A stretch of DNA of 28,494 nt from JBLMZW01 sp050259035 (GCA_050259035.1 JBLMZW010000048.1:1-28494); one strand, 5' to 3'. Positions 14,877 to 23,436 are shown, counted from the first letter of the stretch. The notes: generated by a model not told the origin, from the sequence alone. Numbers and translations are program-made.

Positions 14877-15269
14877 TTATACTCTTCTTCTCTTAGGCGG
14901 TCTGCACCCATTGTGCGGAATTGGCGTCACATCTTTGATAACGCTTACTTCCAGACCAGCTGCCTGTAGAGAACGAATAGCTGCCTCTCTTCCTGCTCCG
15001 GGACCTTTCACAAAGCACTCGACTTCTTTCATACCGTGATCCATAGCGGTGCGGGCAGCAATCTCAGCTGCTTGCTGAGCGGCATATGGCGTACTTTTGC
15101 GGGATCCTTTGAACCCGACTGTACCTGCACTCGACCAGGAAATTGCATTCCCCTGACGGTCAGTTATGGTTATAACGGTATTATTAAAAGTAGACTTGAT
15201 GTGGGCAATCCCGTAATCTATGTTTTTCTTTTCCCGTTTTTTAATTCTGGTACTTTGTCTACGAGCCAC
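14877..15269 (-). CDS. rpsK: 30S ribosomal protein S11
   Basis: 130 residues; binds 16S rRNA in the platform near the mRNA exit. The HIKSTFNNTVITITD stretch and the basic C-terminal TPIPHNGCRPPKRRRV are diagnostic. GTG start at 15269 after GGGGGTGA. 12 nt downstream of rpsM. Confidence 0.98.
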   Translation of the reverse strand: MARRQSTRIKKREKKNIDYGIAHIKSTFNNTVITITDRQGNAISWSSAGTVGFKGSRKSTPYAAQQAAEIAARTAMDHGMKEVECFVKGPGAGREAAIRSLQAAGLEVSVIKDVTPIPHNGCRPPKRRRV

Positions 15270-15281
15270 TCAGGTCACCCC

Positions 15282-15653
15282 CTATTTTTTCTTCTTTCCG
15301 CCAACGGTGCGGCGCGGCCCTTTGCGAGTACGAGCATTAGTTTTGGTGCGTTGTCCCCGTACCGGCAAACCGCGGCGATGTCTTAATCCCCTGTAACATC
15401 CGATATCCATGAGTCTCTTAATACTCATACTAACTTCACGCCGCAAGTCACCTTCGACTTTGTAGCTGCGATTTATAACTTCTCTGAGTTTGGAAACTTC
15501 TTCTTCCGTCAAATCTTTGACTCTGGTATCAGGGTTTATACCTGTTTGCTGTAAGATTTTACGGGCAGATGATCTACCAATTCCAAAAATATAGGTCAGT
15601 GCTACCTCAACTCGTTTGTCGCGGGGCAAGTCAACCCCTGAAATTCTGGCCAA
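15282..15653 (-). CDS. rpsM: 30S ribosomal protein S13
   Basis: 123 residues; a head protein that contacts the P-site tRNA and makes the B1 bridges to the large subunit. ARISGVDLPRDKRVEVALTY at the N-terminus and RGLRHRRGLPVRGQRT near residues 94-109 are the S13 signatures, and the tail is Lys-rich. TTG start at 15653, with GGAGG upstream. 16 nt after rpmJ. Confidence 0.98.
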   Translation of the reverse strand: MARISGVDLPRDKRVEVALTYIFGIGRSSARKILQQTGINPDTRVKDLTEEEVSKLREVINRSYKVEGDLRREVSMSIKRLMDIGCYRGLRHRRGLPVRGQRTKTNARTRKGPRRTVGGKKKK

Positions 15654-15669
15654 TCCTTTTCACCTCCAA

Positions 15670-15783
15670 TTAGCCTTGCTTCTGTTTATGCTTAGGATTC
15701 TCACAGATAATCATTACTTTGCCCTTGCGTTTGATGATCTTGCACTTTTCACACATGGGTTTAATCGATGGCCTGACTTTCAT
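15670..15783 (-). CDS. rpmJ: 50S ribosomal protein L36, zinc-binding form
   Basis: 37 residues. Cys11, Cys14, Cys27 and His32 form the zinc knot of the C+ type, whose cysteine-free paralogs replace it under zinc limitation in some bacteria. It begins MKVRPSIKPMCEKC. ATG at 15783 with GGAGG upstream. It occupies the standard place between infA and rpsM. Confidence 0.97.
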   Translation of the reverse strand: MKVRPSIKPMCEKCKIIKRKGKVMIICENPKHKQKQG

Positions 15784-15827
15784 TAACGGGACCTCCTTCT
15801 GCTCCTCAATGTATACAGCCCATCACC

Positions 15828-15856
15828 CTTATTGCCCAGCCGCGGATAACAATAAG
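15828..15856 (-). other. Inverted repeat between infA and rpmJ
   Basis: CTTATTG (15828-15834) pairs perfectly with CAATAAG (15850-15856) around a 15-base loop. No T-run follows, so it is not a terminator; a processing site or chance are the options. Confidence 0.3.
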
Positions 15857-15861
15857 CGTGT

Positions 15862-16080
15862 TTATTTGAAACGATAAATAATACGACCCCGGTTTAAATC
15901 ATAAGGAGACAATTCAACTGTAACCCGGTCTCCCGGGAGTATTCTAATAAAGTTCATGCGCATTTTACCGGAGATGTGGGCGAGGACTCTATGCCCGTTA
16001 TCCAGTTCTACCCGGAACATCGCATTCGGCAAAGGCTCAATAACCTTACCTTCGACTTCAATTACATCCTCTTTAGCCAT
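15862..16080 (-). CDS. infA: Translation initiation factor IF-1
   Basis: 72 residues, the standard length, forming one S1-type OB fold that occupies the ribosomal A site during initiation. Typical are MAKEDVIEVEGKV at the start and the NFIRILPGDRVTVELSPYDL segment. ATG at 16080 has GAAGGAGG eight bases upstream; an in-frame ATG at 16101 would add a leader that overlaps that site. The start overlaps the end of the KOW-protein gene by eight bases, so translation is coupled. Confidence 0.98.
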   Translation of the reverse strand: MAKEDVIEVEGKVIEPLPNAMFRVELDNGHRVLAHISGKMRMNFIRILPGDRVTVELSPYDLNRGRIIYRFK

Positions 16081-16375
16081 CCAGGCATCCTCCTTCCTCA
16101 TCCCCCTGGTAAGTCAGCCACAGGTTTCGAACTAATTTTCTAATTTGGTGATTCTCCAAAACTTCACCTTTCTTTACCGCTTGCACGATTTCCGGTATTT
16201 GTTTAACTGTAACCTGACAGTGTTTAATACTTTTAACTTTTGGGTTTTCTACCTTTCTTAGATCACCATCTAATAGAATAACAAATCTATTATTAATAAC
16301 CTTGGTTATAACAAACGGCTTACCTTTGTCTCGACCAGCTTTAGAAATAACCAGCCTGCCTACAAGGTCATCCAA
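16073..16375 (-). CDS. KOW-domain RNA-binding protein (ribosomal L14e-like)
   Basis: About 100 residues. A KOW/SH3-like N-terminal domain, with GRLVISKAGRDKGKPFVITK, resembles archaeal/eukaryotic L14e and is followed by a helical basic tail. Small proteins of this kind are common between map and infA in Clostridia; their role is not established, but ribosome or RNA binding is likely. The start is uncertain: TTG 16375 is favoured by GGAGGTG, whereas GTG 16396 overlaps the map stop as GTGA but has no ribosome site. Confidence 0.85.
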   Translation of the reverse strand: MDDLVGRLVISKAGRDKGKPFVITKVINNRFVILLDGDLRKVENPKVKSIKHCQVTVKQIPEIVQAVKKGEVLENHQIRKLVRNLWLTYQGDEEGGCLDG

Positions 16376-16392
16376 TAGCCCATACACCTCCG

Positions 16393-17139
16393 TCACAGGC
16401 GGGTCAGGATCTCTGGCCCTCTACTGGTTATGGCAATGGTGTGCTCAAAATGAGCCGAAAAGCCTTTGTCACGAGTAACTACTGTCCAGTTATCCGGCTG
16501 CACCATTACCTCCCAACCACCCATGTTTATCATTGGTTCTATGGCAATAGTCATTCCCTCTTTTAGAGTAGGACCTCGATCGGGACGACCGTAATTCGGT
16601 ACTGGAGGTTCCTCGTGCATTGCCCTGCCAATTCCATGCCCTACATAGTCCCTAACCACAGAAAATCCTTGGGATTCAGCATGTTTCTGTACTGTGTTAG
16701 ATACCACCCCTAAGCGTTCGCCCGGGTAAGCCTTTTCTATTGCCAGCTGCAAGCATTCCTGGGTCACCTTAAGCAACCTTCTAACTTCAGGAGAAATCTC
16801 TCCTACTGGAACAGTTATGGCCGCATCGGAATAAAACCCTTGCCACACAACCCCAAAATCGATACCTACTATATCCCCCTCGTTTAGTCGACGGGGACCT
16901 GGAATGCCGTGAACTACCTCTTCGTTTACTGATGTACATACCGCTGCCGGGAACCCATTGTAACCTTTAAAAGCAGCTTTGGCGCCTGTCTTATGCAGTA
17001 TCGATTCCATGAAACTGTCTATCTGAGCGGTTGTTACACCTGGTTTAATCATATCGGATACTCTGTTCAATATGTCCGCTACTATTTGACCAGCTTTTCT
17101 CATTATAGATAGTTCATGTTCGTATTTAATGGTTATCAT
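16393..17139 (-). CDS. map: Methionine aminopeptidase, type I
   Basis: 248 residues; removes the initiator Met from nascent proteins. The five dimetal ligands are all present: Asp94, Asp105, His168, Glu201 and Glu232, and His78 is the conserved substrate-side histidine. There is no N-terminal extension. The ATG at 17139 overlaps the adk stop (ATGA), indicating coupled translation in the secY-adk-map block. Confidence 0.98.
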   Translation of the reverse strand: MITIKYEHELSIMRKAGQIVADILNRVSDMIKPGVTTAQIDSFMESILHKTGAKAAFKGYNGFPAAVCTSVNEEVVHGIPGPRRLNEGDIVGIDFGVVWQGFYSDAAITVPVGEISPEVRRLLKVTQECLQLAIEKAYPGERLGVVSNTVQKHAESQGFSVVRDYVGHGIGRAMHEEPPVPNYGRPDRGPTLKEGMTIAIEPMINMGGWEVMVQPDNWTVVTRDKGFSAHFEHTIAITSRGPEILTRL

Positions 17140-17783
17140 TTAATCCCCAGCGCCTCTTGTACATCTTGCCAGACATCATTCTTAAATCGATTTCCGTTTA
17201 TATCGACCAAAATATTTTTCTTATTGTAATAATCCAGGACCGGTGAAGTTTCATTATTATAAACTGCTACTCTTTTAACCGCGGTAGACTCCTGGTCGTC
17301 TCCTCTTTGATATAGTTCTCCGCCACATTTATCGCATATGCCTGCCTTGGCCGAAGGACTAAACTCAATGTGGTAAAGAGCACCGCACCCGCGGCAAATT
17401 CTTCTGCCTACCATGCGATTAATTAGAATATCGTCTGGAACAGTAATATTCAGTACCTTATCAATTTTTTTTGCAGAATCCGACAGTATATTATCCAGGG
17501 CTTCAGCCTGTACTACGGTTCTAGGGAACCCATCAAGCAGGAATCCCGCCGCGCAGTCCTCCAGCCCTAAACGATCTTTTACGATGCCAATGGTTACTTC
17601 ATCCGGGACCAGTTTTCCAGCATTCATATATTCCTTGGCTTTAAGGCCTAACTCCGGTCCCCGGGCTACCGCATCCCGAAACATATCACCAGTAGCTATA
17701 TGAGGAATTTTATAATTAGTTACAATCATACCAGCTTGAGTACCCTTTCCTGCACCAGGCGGCCCAACCAGCACGATATTCAT
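17136..17783 (-). CDS. adk: Adenylate kinase, zinc-lid form
   Basis: 215 residues; interconverts ATP + AMP and 2 ADP. P-loop GPPGAGKGT at residues 7-15, AMP-site TGDMFRD and DGFPRT motifs, and a long LID with Cys130, Cys133, Cys150 and Cys153 holding zinc, as in Gram-positive enzymes. The ATG at 17783 has AAGGAG nine bases upstream; the ATG at 17792 sits on that site. It follows secY by 13 nt. Confidence 0.98.
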   Translation of the reverse strand: MNIVLVGPPGAGKGTQAGMIVTNYKIPHIATGDMFRDAVARGPELGLKAKEYMNAGKLVPDEVTIGIVKDRLGLEDCAAGFLLDGFPRTVVQAEALDNILSDSAKKIDKVLNITVPDDILINRMVGRRICRGCGALYHIEFSPSAKAGICDKCGGELYQRGDDQESTAVKRVAVYNNETSPVLDYYNKKNILVDINGNRFKNDVWQDVQEALGIK

Positions 17784-17796
17784 TGCGTTCATCTCC

Positions 17797-19077
17797 TTAT
17801 TTTACGAAACCTTCATAACTACGCAGCAATAAATGTGATTCCATCTGTTTCATCGTATCCAGCGCGACGCCGACAACTATTAGCAATGCTGTGCCTCCGA
17901 ACCAAACACTCTTTAAGCCAGTTAAAGCTATTATGAAGTTCGGCAAAAGGGCAACCAGGGCCAGGAATACGCCTCCAAACAGGGTTAACCGTGAAAGTAC
18001 TTTGTCAATGTATTCCGCTGTAGGTCTGCCGGGCCTAATTCCAGGTATAAAACCCCCGTACTTTTTAATGTTTTCTGCAACATCCAGGGGGTTAAAGATT
18101 ATTGCCGTGTAGAAATAGGTGAAGAACACAATTAGCAATGCATAAAACAAATTATAGGCAATAGACCCGTAGCCAAAATAAGTGCTTATGAAACCACTAA
18201 AACCAGATTTAGGGAACCATTGCGCTATAGTAGCCGGAAACATCATTATAGACATGGCGAATATTATCGGGATAACCCCTGCCATATTAACCCGCAATGG
18301 TAAAAACGTACTTTGCCCGCCGTATACTTTTCTTCCAACCACCCTTTTGGCGTATTGGACCGGCAGTCTTCTCTGTCCCTCGTTCATGGCTACCAGGGCA
18401 GCTATTACCAGGAGGGCCAGAACAATAAACAATGCCACATTCCAGTACTGAACTGTGCCCGCTTTAAGGTATTCCCATATTGTAGTTATCCCCTGGGGAA
18501 TACGTGCCACGATACCGGCAAATATTATAAGGGATATTCCATTACCTATACCCTTTTCAGTGATCATTTCGCCTATCCACATAAGCAGAGCGGTTCCTGC
18601 GGTTAAACATATCGCAATAACCAAATAGGATGCTATTCCAGGATTCTGAACGGCTGTTATTCCGTTAATCGGGGAGCGGCCCAGGGCAATAGCTATTCCT
18701 GCCGCCTGAATAAAAGCCAGAACAACGGTCAGGTACCTTATATACTCGGTTATCTTCTTACGGCCCTCATCACCCTCTTTAGAGAGTTTTTCGAGGCTGG
18801 GAACAACCACCTGCAACAATTGCATGATAATCGATGCATTGATATAGGGGGTTATACTCATGGCAAATATCGAGAATTTACCGAAAGCTCCTCCCGAAAT
18901 CAAATCAAAAAAGCTCAGAAAAGCCTGACTGTTAATCAGTGCAGTAATAGCATCAAGATTTATAGAGGGTACCGGTATATGCGCTCCTAACCGAAAGACC
19001 GCAAACATCATAAGTGTGAATAAGACTTTTTGCCTGAGATCACCAATCTTAACTGCCTGCTGTAGTGAACCAAGCAA
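17797..19077 (-). CDS. secY: Protein translocase subunit SecY
   Basis: 426 residues with about ten membrane helices; the channel of the Sec translocon. Characteristic are the first-helix region FRLGAHIPVPSINLDAI, the plug segment after it, and the cytoplasmic loop with KYGGFIPGIRPGRPT that contacts SecA and the ribosome. TTG at 19077 directly follows the rplO stop and has GAGGTG six bases upstream. Confidence 0.98.
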   Translation of the reverse strand: MLGSLQQAVKIGDLRQKVLFTLMMFAVFRLGAHIPVPSINLDAITALINSQAFLSFFDLISGGAFGKFSIFAMSITPYINASIIMQLLQVVVPSLEKLSKEGDEGRKKITEYIRYLTVVLAFIQAAGIAIALGRSPINGITAVQNPGIASYLVIAICLTAGTALLMWIGEMITEKGIGNGISLIIFAGIVARIPQGITTIWEYLKAGTVQYWNVALFIVLALLVIAALVAMNEGQRRLPVQYAKRVVGRKVYGGQSTFLPLRVNMAGVIPIIFAMSIMMFPATIAQWFPKSGFSGFISTYFGYGSIAYNLFYALLIVFFTYFYTAIIFNPLDVAENIKKYGGFIPGIRPGRPTAEYIDKVLSRLTLFGGVFLALVALLPNFIIALTGLKSVWFGGTALLIVVGVALDTMKQMESHLLLRSYEGFVK

Positions 19078-19518
19078 CTAAATCACCTCAATCCGCCCAC
19101 CCTTGGAGGTTATTTTCTCCTCCGCAGAGGCACTGATTTTGTGGGCTTTAACCGTTAACTTCCTGGTCAGGTCTCCATCACCAAGAATCTTGACCTCGTT
19201 CTTAAATGATTTGATTAAACCGTTGTCCATCAACAGTTCCGGGGTTACAACAGTATCATTTTCAAAGATCTCAAGGTCTTTAACATTTACAATGCTGTAT
19301 TCTTTTCTGAAGTTATTAGTAAAACCACGCTTGGGCAAGCGTCTCTGCAGAGGCATTTGTCCGCCTTCGAACCCAATTCGAACTCCTCCTCCAGAGCGAG
19401 CTTTTTGTCCTTTATGTCCCCTGGTGGATGTCTTGCCATGACCTGACCCGGTCCCACGTCCAACTCTTTTTGTTTTGCTGGTTGCACCGGCCGGGGATTT
19501 CAGCTCGTGCAGTTTCAT
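19078..19518 (-). CDS. rplO: 50S ribosomal protein L15
   Basis: 146 residues with the flexible Gly/Arg-rich N-terminal arm (KRVGRGTGSGHGKTSTRGHK, about 18-37) that threads into 23S rRNA, and a globular C-terminal domain. ATG at 19518. Its TAG stop abuts the secY TTG, so the channel gene is probably translated by the same ribosomes. Confidence 0.98.
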   Translation of the reverse strand: MKLHELKSPAGATSKTKRVGRGTGSGHGKTSTRGHKGQKARSGGGVRIGFEGGQMPLQRRLPKRGFTNNFRKEYSIVNVKDLEIFENDTVVTPELLMDNGLIKSFKNEVKILGDGDLTRKLTVKAHKISASAEEKITSKGGRIEVI

Positions 19519-19539
19519 GTCAAACCTCCTAACAGTAAC

Positions 19540-19722
19540 CTAAGCCTCTTCAATCGTAACCAGATGACTGACTTTCGCTAACATACCTTTTAATTCAGGG
19601 GACTCTTCCCTGATTACGGTCTGATTTAATTTTCTGAGACCAAGGCTCTTAATTGTAGCCCGCTGGCGCTCAGGATGACCAATTAAACTCTTTTTGAGGG
19701 TTATTTTAAACATTTTTGCCAT
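19540..19722 (-). CDS. rpmD: 50S ribosomal protein L30
   Basis: 60 residues, the usual size. KITLKKSLIGHPERQRATIK and LGLRKLNQTV are the family signature. ATG at 19722. It stands between rpsE (13-nt gap) and rplO, as in most Firmicutes. Confidence 0.97.
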   Translation of the reverse strand: MAKMFKITLKKSLIGHPERQRATIKSLGLRKLNQTVIREESPELKGMLAKVSHLVTIEEA

Positions 19723-19735
19723 ATCAATGTCCCCC

Positions 19736-20236
19736 TTAACCGATCACTTCGTTGGCAGATTTGCCACGAGCCTTGGCAACCTGATCGGCTGTTTTCAGGC
19801 TTTTCAAACCCTCAATTGTCGCTCTAACCATATTGTTGGGATTGGAAGACCCCAATGATTTGGTCAGTATGTCTTTTATACCGGCCGCCTCCAGGACTGC
19901 TCTAACCGGCCCACCAGCAATAACTCCAGTACCAGGAGAAGCTGATTTGAGAAGTACTCTGCCGGAACCAAATACTCCTATAATATCATGGGTTATAGTA
20001 GTACCTCTGGTTGGAACCTCAATCATATTCTTCTTAGCGTCTTCGACACCTTTACGAATCGCTTCGGGCACTTCGCCGGCTTTTCCGAGTCCAGCCCCAA
20101 CTTTTCCTTCACCGTCGCCTACAACAACCAGTGCACTGAATCTAAAACGACGACCGCCCTTAACCACTTTGGCAACTCTTCTAATGGTGACTACTTTTTC
20201 GCTAAACTCAGGTACATTTTGATCTTTCTCTATCAT
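19736..20236 (-). CDS. rpsE: 30S ribosomal protein S5
   Basis: 166 residues. The N-terminal double-stranded-RNA-binding-like domain includes the VVKGGRRFRFSALVVVGDG stretch that lies near the mRNA entry and decoding centre, the site of spectinomycin-resistance changes. The C-terminal half contains the GTGVIAGGPVRAVLE motif. ATG at 20236 after GGAGG; 15 nt from rplR. Confidence 0.98.
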   Translation of the reverse strand: MIEKDQNVPEFSEKVVTIRRVAKVVKGGRRFRFSALVVVGDGEGKVGAGLGKAGEVPEAIRKGVEDAKKNMIEVPTRGTTITHDIIGVFGSGRVLLKSASPGTGVIAGGPVRAVLEAAGIKDILTKSLGSSNPNNMVRATIEGLKSLKTADQVAKARGKSANEVIG

Positions 20237-20251
20237 TGTTTCCCTCCTCGG

Positions 20252-20620
20252 CTATAACTTAAGACCGGCTTCTCTGGCAGCATCGGCAAGTGCCGCCACC
20301 TGTCCGTGATATTTGTAGCCGTTGCGATCAAATACGACTTGATCTATACCATTGGCTAAAGCCTTCTCTGCTATGGCCTGGCCAATAATCCGTGCAGCCT
20401 CAATCCGGCTTCCATCCCCAATCTTATCGTTAAGATCCTTTTCAAGAGTAGAAGCGGCTGCCAAGGTATTACCTTCTATATCATCTATAACCTGGGCATA
20501 AATATGATTAATGCTTCGAAAAACACACAATCTTGGTCTTTCGTTGGTTCCCATTATTTTTCGGCGTATTCTCTTGTGTTTGCCAACGCGGAGTCCGTTA
20601 CGACTCGGCTTCTTAATCAA
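20252..20620 (-). CDS. rplR: 50S ribosomal protein L18
   Basis: 122 residues; binds 5S rRNA and brings it into the central protuberance. The basic N-terminus KHKRIRRKIMGTNERPRLCV and the FDRNGYKYHGQVAALADAAR C-terminal segment are diagnostic. TTG start at 20620. A 70-nt gap separates it from rplF. Confidence 0.98.
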   Translation of the reverse strand: MIKKPSRNGLRVGKHKRIRRKIMGTNERPRLCVFRSINHIYAQVIDDIEGNTLAAASTLEKDLNDKIGDGSRIEAARIIGQAIAEKALANGIDQVVFDRNGYKYHGQVAALADAAREAGLKL

Positions 20621-20690
20621 CCCCTATCACTCCTTTCAGAGATTTACCCGGCATGCATCCAGTCTTAACCGGCTATTAGCCATTTACAGT

Positions 20691-21230
20691 CTACTTTTTG
20701 CCAGTCTTCCCGGCTTTACGCCTGACTTTTTCGCCTTCATAGCGTATCCCTTTTCCCTTATAGGGTTCGGGTTCGCGAACGGCACGAATGCTGGCAGCAA
20801 TATTGCCAACTTTCTCTTTATCGATTCCCCTAACTGTAATCTTTGTGACTGCAGGAGTTTCGAATTCTATTCCTTCAGGGGGGTCAATTTCTACCGGGTG
20901 AGAATAGCCAACTGTAAGGACAAGTTTTTTACCCTGCATCGCCGCACGATAGCCGGTCCCTACCAGTTCAAGTTTTTTCTCGAAGCCCTTGGACACCCCT
21001 TCAACCATATTAGCTACCAGAGTGCGGGTTAGTCCGTGCAACGCCCTGTGTTGCTTTATATCGCTGGCCCTGGTAACCAGAATTTTCTCGCTATCTTGTT
21101 CTACTGTTATTCCCTGCGGAATGGTCCGTTCAAGAAAACCTTTATTTCCTTTTACAGATACCAAGTTACCATCCAAGGTAACTTGGACTCCCTGTGGAAC
21201 TTCAATTGGCTTCTTTCCTATTCGTGACAA
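20691..21230 (-). CDS. rplF: 50S ribosomal protein L6
   Basis: 179 residues in two related domains, placed beside the factor-binding and sarcin-ricin region. SRIGKKPIEVPQGV at the start, GVSKGFEKKLELVGTGYRA at the domain junction and EPYKGKGIRYEGEKVRRKAGK at the end identify it. TTG at 21230, nine bases after GGAGG. Confidence 0.98.
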   Translation of the reverse strand: MSRIGKKPIEVPQGVQVTLDGNLVSVKGNKGFLERTIPQGITVEQDSEKILVTRASDIKQHRALHGLTRTLVANMVEGVSKGFEKKLELVGTGYRAAMQGKKLVLTVGYSHPVEIDPPEGIEFETPAVTKITVRGIDKEKVGNIAASIRAVREPEPYKGKGIRYEGEKVRRKAGKTGKK

Positions 21231-21247
21231 CTATCTACACCTCCCGG

Positions 21248-21646
21248 TTACCAGATGTAACATACGACCTCTCCACCAAGTCCCTCCCGGCGGGCCCTCT
21301 TATCGGTCATAATACCCTTGGAGGTGGAAATAACGGCCGTTCCGAAGCCTCCCATAACCCGGGGGACTTCTTCTTTGTTCACATATACTCGTAATCCCGG
21401 CTTACTAATCCTTTTGATACCGGTTATTACTTTTTGGCGGTTGGCACCATATTTCAGGTAAATCCGAATTATACCTTGCTTGCCATCCTCAATAAACTCG
21501 AAGTCCTTAATGTAGCCCTCGTCTCGTAGAATAGCTGCAATACCCAGCTTCATTTTAGAGCCTGGGATTTCAACGGTCTCGTGAGAAACCATGTTTGCGT
21601 TCCTGAGGCGAGTAAGGAAATCTGCAATCGGGTCGGTCATACTCAC
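21248..21646 (-). CDS. rpsH: 30S ribosomal protein S8
   Basis: 132 residues; binds helix 21 of 16S rRNA and organises the central domain. In other bacteria it also represses its own operon. N-terminal TDPIADFLTRLRNAN and C-terminal VISTSKGIMTDKRARREGLGGEVVCYIW are typical. GTG at 21646 has GGAGGGG six bases upstream; ATG at 21640 is an alternative. Confidence 0.98.
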   Translation of the reverse strand: MSMTDPIADFLTRLRNANMVSHETVEIPGSKMKLGIAAILRDEGYIKDFEFIEDGKQGIIRIYLKYGANRQKVITGIKRISKPGLRVYVNKEEVPRVMGGFGTAVISTSKGIMTDKRARREGLGGEVVCYIW

Positions 21647-21669
21647 CTATATCCCCTCCTTCTGTGCAA

Positions 21670-21855
21670 CTACCAGCTAGCCTTGGTGATACCAGGCAAT
21701 TCGCCCTTATGGGCCATGTTCCGGAAGCAGATCCTGCAAATGCCGAACTTCCTCATATAGGCTCTGGGCCTCCCACAGATACGGCATCTGTTGTATTCGC
21801 GTACCTCAAACTTGTTTGTGCGCTTCTGCTTTGCAATCATAGCCTTCTTTGCCAT
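21670..21855 (-). CDS. rpsN: 30S ribosomal protein S14, type Z (zinc-binding)
   Basis: 61 residues; the short zinc form. Cys24, Cys27, Cys40 and Cys43 form the zinc knuckle. A cysteine-free long paralog, where present, substitutes under zinc starvation; none lies in this window. 12 nt after rplE. Confidence 0.98.
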   Translation of the reverse strand: MAKKAMIAKQKRTNKFEVREYNRCRICGRPRAYMRKFGICRICFRNMAHKGELPGITKASW

Positions 21856-21867
21856 TGGCTACCCTCC

Positions 21868-22410
21868 TTATTGCTCCCTGAATGGCATGCCCATGAGCCT
21901 AAGCATTTCTCGGGCTTCCTCATCGGTCTTTGCCGTTGTGACTATTACTACTTCCATACCCCGAATTTTATCGATTTTATCATAATCAACTTCGGGGAAA
22001 ATCAATTGTTCTTTTATTCCCATGGTATAGTTGCCGCGGCCGTCAAAAGCCTGCGGAGACACTCCGCGGAAATCCCTTACGCGTGGTAAGGCTACATTAA
22101 TCAATTTATCGAGAAAGTCATACATTCTTTCTCCCCTTAAGGTTACCCGGCAGCCTATTGACATGCCTTCGCGAAGTTTGAAACCGGCAATAGATTTTCT
22201 GGCCTTGGTGATTACCGGCTTTTGTCCGGTTACGAGCTGCATATCAGCTAAAGCACCATCCAAACTCTTGGAATTTTGAATAGCTTCGCCTACACCCATG
22301 TTCAAGACCACTTTTTCTATACGGGGCACCTGCATGACGTTTCGATAATTGAACTTCTCCACCATTTTGGAGATTAATTCGGTTTGGTAAAATTCTTTCA
22401 GTCTAGCCAT
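21868..22410 (-). CDS. rplE: 50S ribosomal protein L5
   Basis: 180 residues; holds 5S rRNA in the central protuberance and touches the P-site tRNA. VMQVPRIEKVVLNMGVGEA near residues 25-43, VTGQKPVITKARKSIAGFKL, and a late RGMEVVIVTTAKTDEEAREML are the family motifs. ATG at 22410 after GGAGGAGG. Confidence 0.98.
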   Translation of the reverse strand: MARLKEFYQTELISKMVEKFNYRNVMQVPRIEKVVLNMGVGEAIQNSKSLDGALADMQLVTGQKPVITKARKSIAGFKLREGMSIGCRVTLRGERMYDFLDKLINVALPRVRDFRGVSPQAFDGRGNYTMGIKEQLIFPEVDYDKIDKIRGMEVVIVTTAKTDEEAREMLRLMGMPFREQ

Positions 22411-22431
22411 TAAACAGCCTCCTCCTGCCCC

Positions 22432-22755
22432 TTAATCCACGATCTCATTGCATTTTCTGCAGAACCTGACCTTCTCCCCGGTACTCAAAATCTTATGTCC
22501 CAGGCGAGTCGGTCTGTTACATTTATTGCATAACAACATCACATTGGATGCGTGAATCGGAGACTCAATACGGAGGATACCCCCCTGAGGCAAAGCTCTG
22601 GTAGGTCTTTGATGTTTTTTTACCCGGTTGATGCCTTCAATAACTACACGGTTTTTATCCGGCAGTACTTTAAGGATCTTGCCTTTTTTCCCGGCATCTT
22701 TTCCGGTTACAACCATGACTGTATCGCCTTTTTTTATTTGCATCTTCTGACCCAT
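22432..22755 (-). CDS. rplX: 50S ribosomal protein L24 with C-terminal zinc ribbon
   Basis: 107 residues. The N-terminal KOW domain (KKGDTVMVVTGKDAGKKGKI) is an early 23S rRNA assembly contact near the exit tunnel. The C-terminus has Cys76, Cys79, Cys99 and Cys102, a likely zinc ribbon found in many but not all L24 proteins. ATG at 22755 with GGAGGTG upstream. Confidence 0.98.
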   Translation of the reverse strand: MGQKMQIKKGDTVMVVTGKDAGKKGKILKVLPDKNRVVIEGINRVKKHQRPTRALPQGGILRIESPIHASNVMLLCNKCNRPTRLGHKILSTGEKVRFCRKCNEIVD

Positions 22756-22771
22756 ATAAGCACCTCCATTC

Positions 22772-23140
22772 CTAAAGAACCTCGGGGGCCAGCGAAACGA
22801 TCTTCATGAAATTTCTTTCTCTCAACTCCCTGGCAACCGGTCCAAAAATACGTGTTCCCTTGGGGTTGTTGTTATCATCTATGATAACTGCCGCGTTCTC
22901 GCTGAACCTGATGTATGAACCGTCCGGTCGACGAATCTCTTTCTTAGTACGAACTACTACTGCTTTAACAACGTCACCTTTTTTGACTACGCCACCTACT
23001 CCGGCTTCTTTAACTGATACGACTATTACGTCGCCAACAGTTGCATATCTTCTCAAGCTGCCTCCGAGAACTTTTATGCACATAACCTTTTTGGCACCTG
23101 TATTGTCGCCGACTCTAAGCATGGTTTGCGGCTGAATCAA
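22772..23140 (-). CDS. rplN: 50S ribosomal protein L14
   Basis: 122 residues; an intersubunit-face protein that is also the docking site of the silencing factor RsfS. MIQPQTMLRVGDNTGAKKVM and the RIFGPVARELRERNFMKIVS end are diagnostic. TTG at 23140, eight bases after AAGGAGG. Confidence 0.98.
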   Translation of the reverse strand: MIQPQTMLRVGDNTGAKKVMCIKVLGGSLRRYATVGDVIVVSVKEAGVGGVVKKGDVVKAVVVRTKKEIRRPDGSYIRFSENAAVIIDDNNNPKGTRIFGPVARELRERNFMKIVSLAPEVL

Positions 23141-23163
23141 AGCGGCAACCTCCTTTCAACCAG

Positions 23164-23436
23164 CTATTGTAAAGTCTTGGCCCTCTCTAGTATCTCTACG
23201 ACTCTCCACCTTTTATCTTTACTAAGCGGGCGAGTCTCGGCAATTCGAACCAGGTCCCCGGTCCGGCATTCGTTATTCTCATCGTGGGCTTTGTATTTCT
23301 TTGATCTTTTAACGGTTTTTTTGTAAAGCCCATGCTGTACAGTAGTTTCTATACTCACAGTTATGGTCTTTTCCATCTTGTCGCTAACAACCCGACCTAT
23401 TTTAACTTTACGTTGTCCTCTTTCTTCAACTGCCAA
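23164..23436 (-). CDS. rpsQ: 30S ribosomal protein S17
   Basis: 90 residues with an OB fold; a primary binder of 16S helices 7 and 11. GRVVSDKMEKTITV and the TRPLSKDKRWRVVEILERA end identify it. TTG at 23436, with GGAGG nine bases upstream. 15 nt after rpmC. Confidence 0.98.
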   Translation of the reverse strand: MAVEERGQRKVKIGRVVSDKMEKTITVSIETTVQHGLYKKTVKRSKKYKAHDENNECRTGDLVRIAETRPLSKDKRWRVVEILERAKTLQ

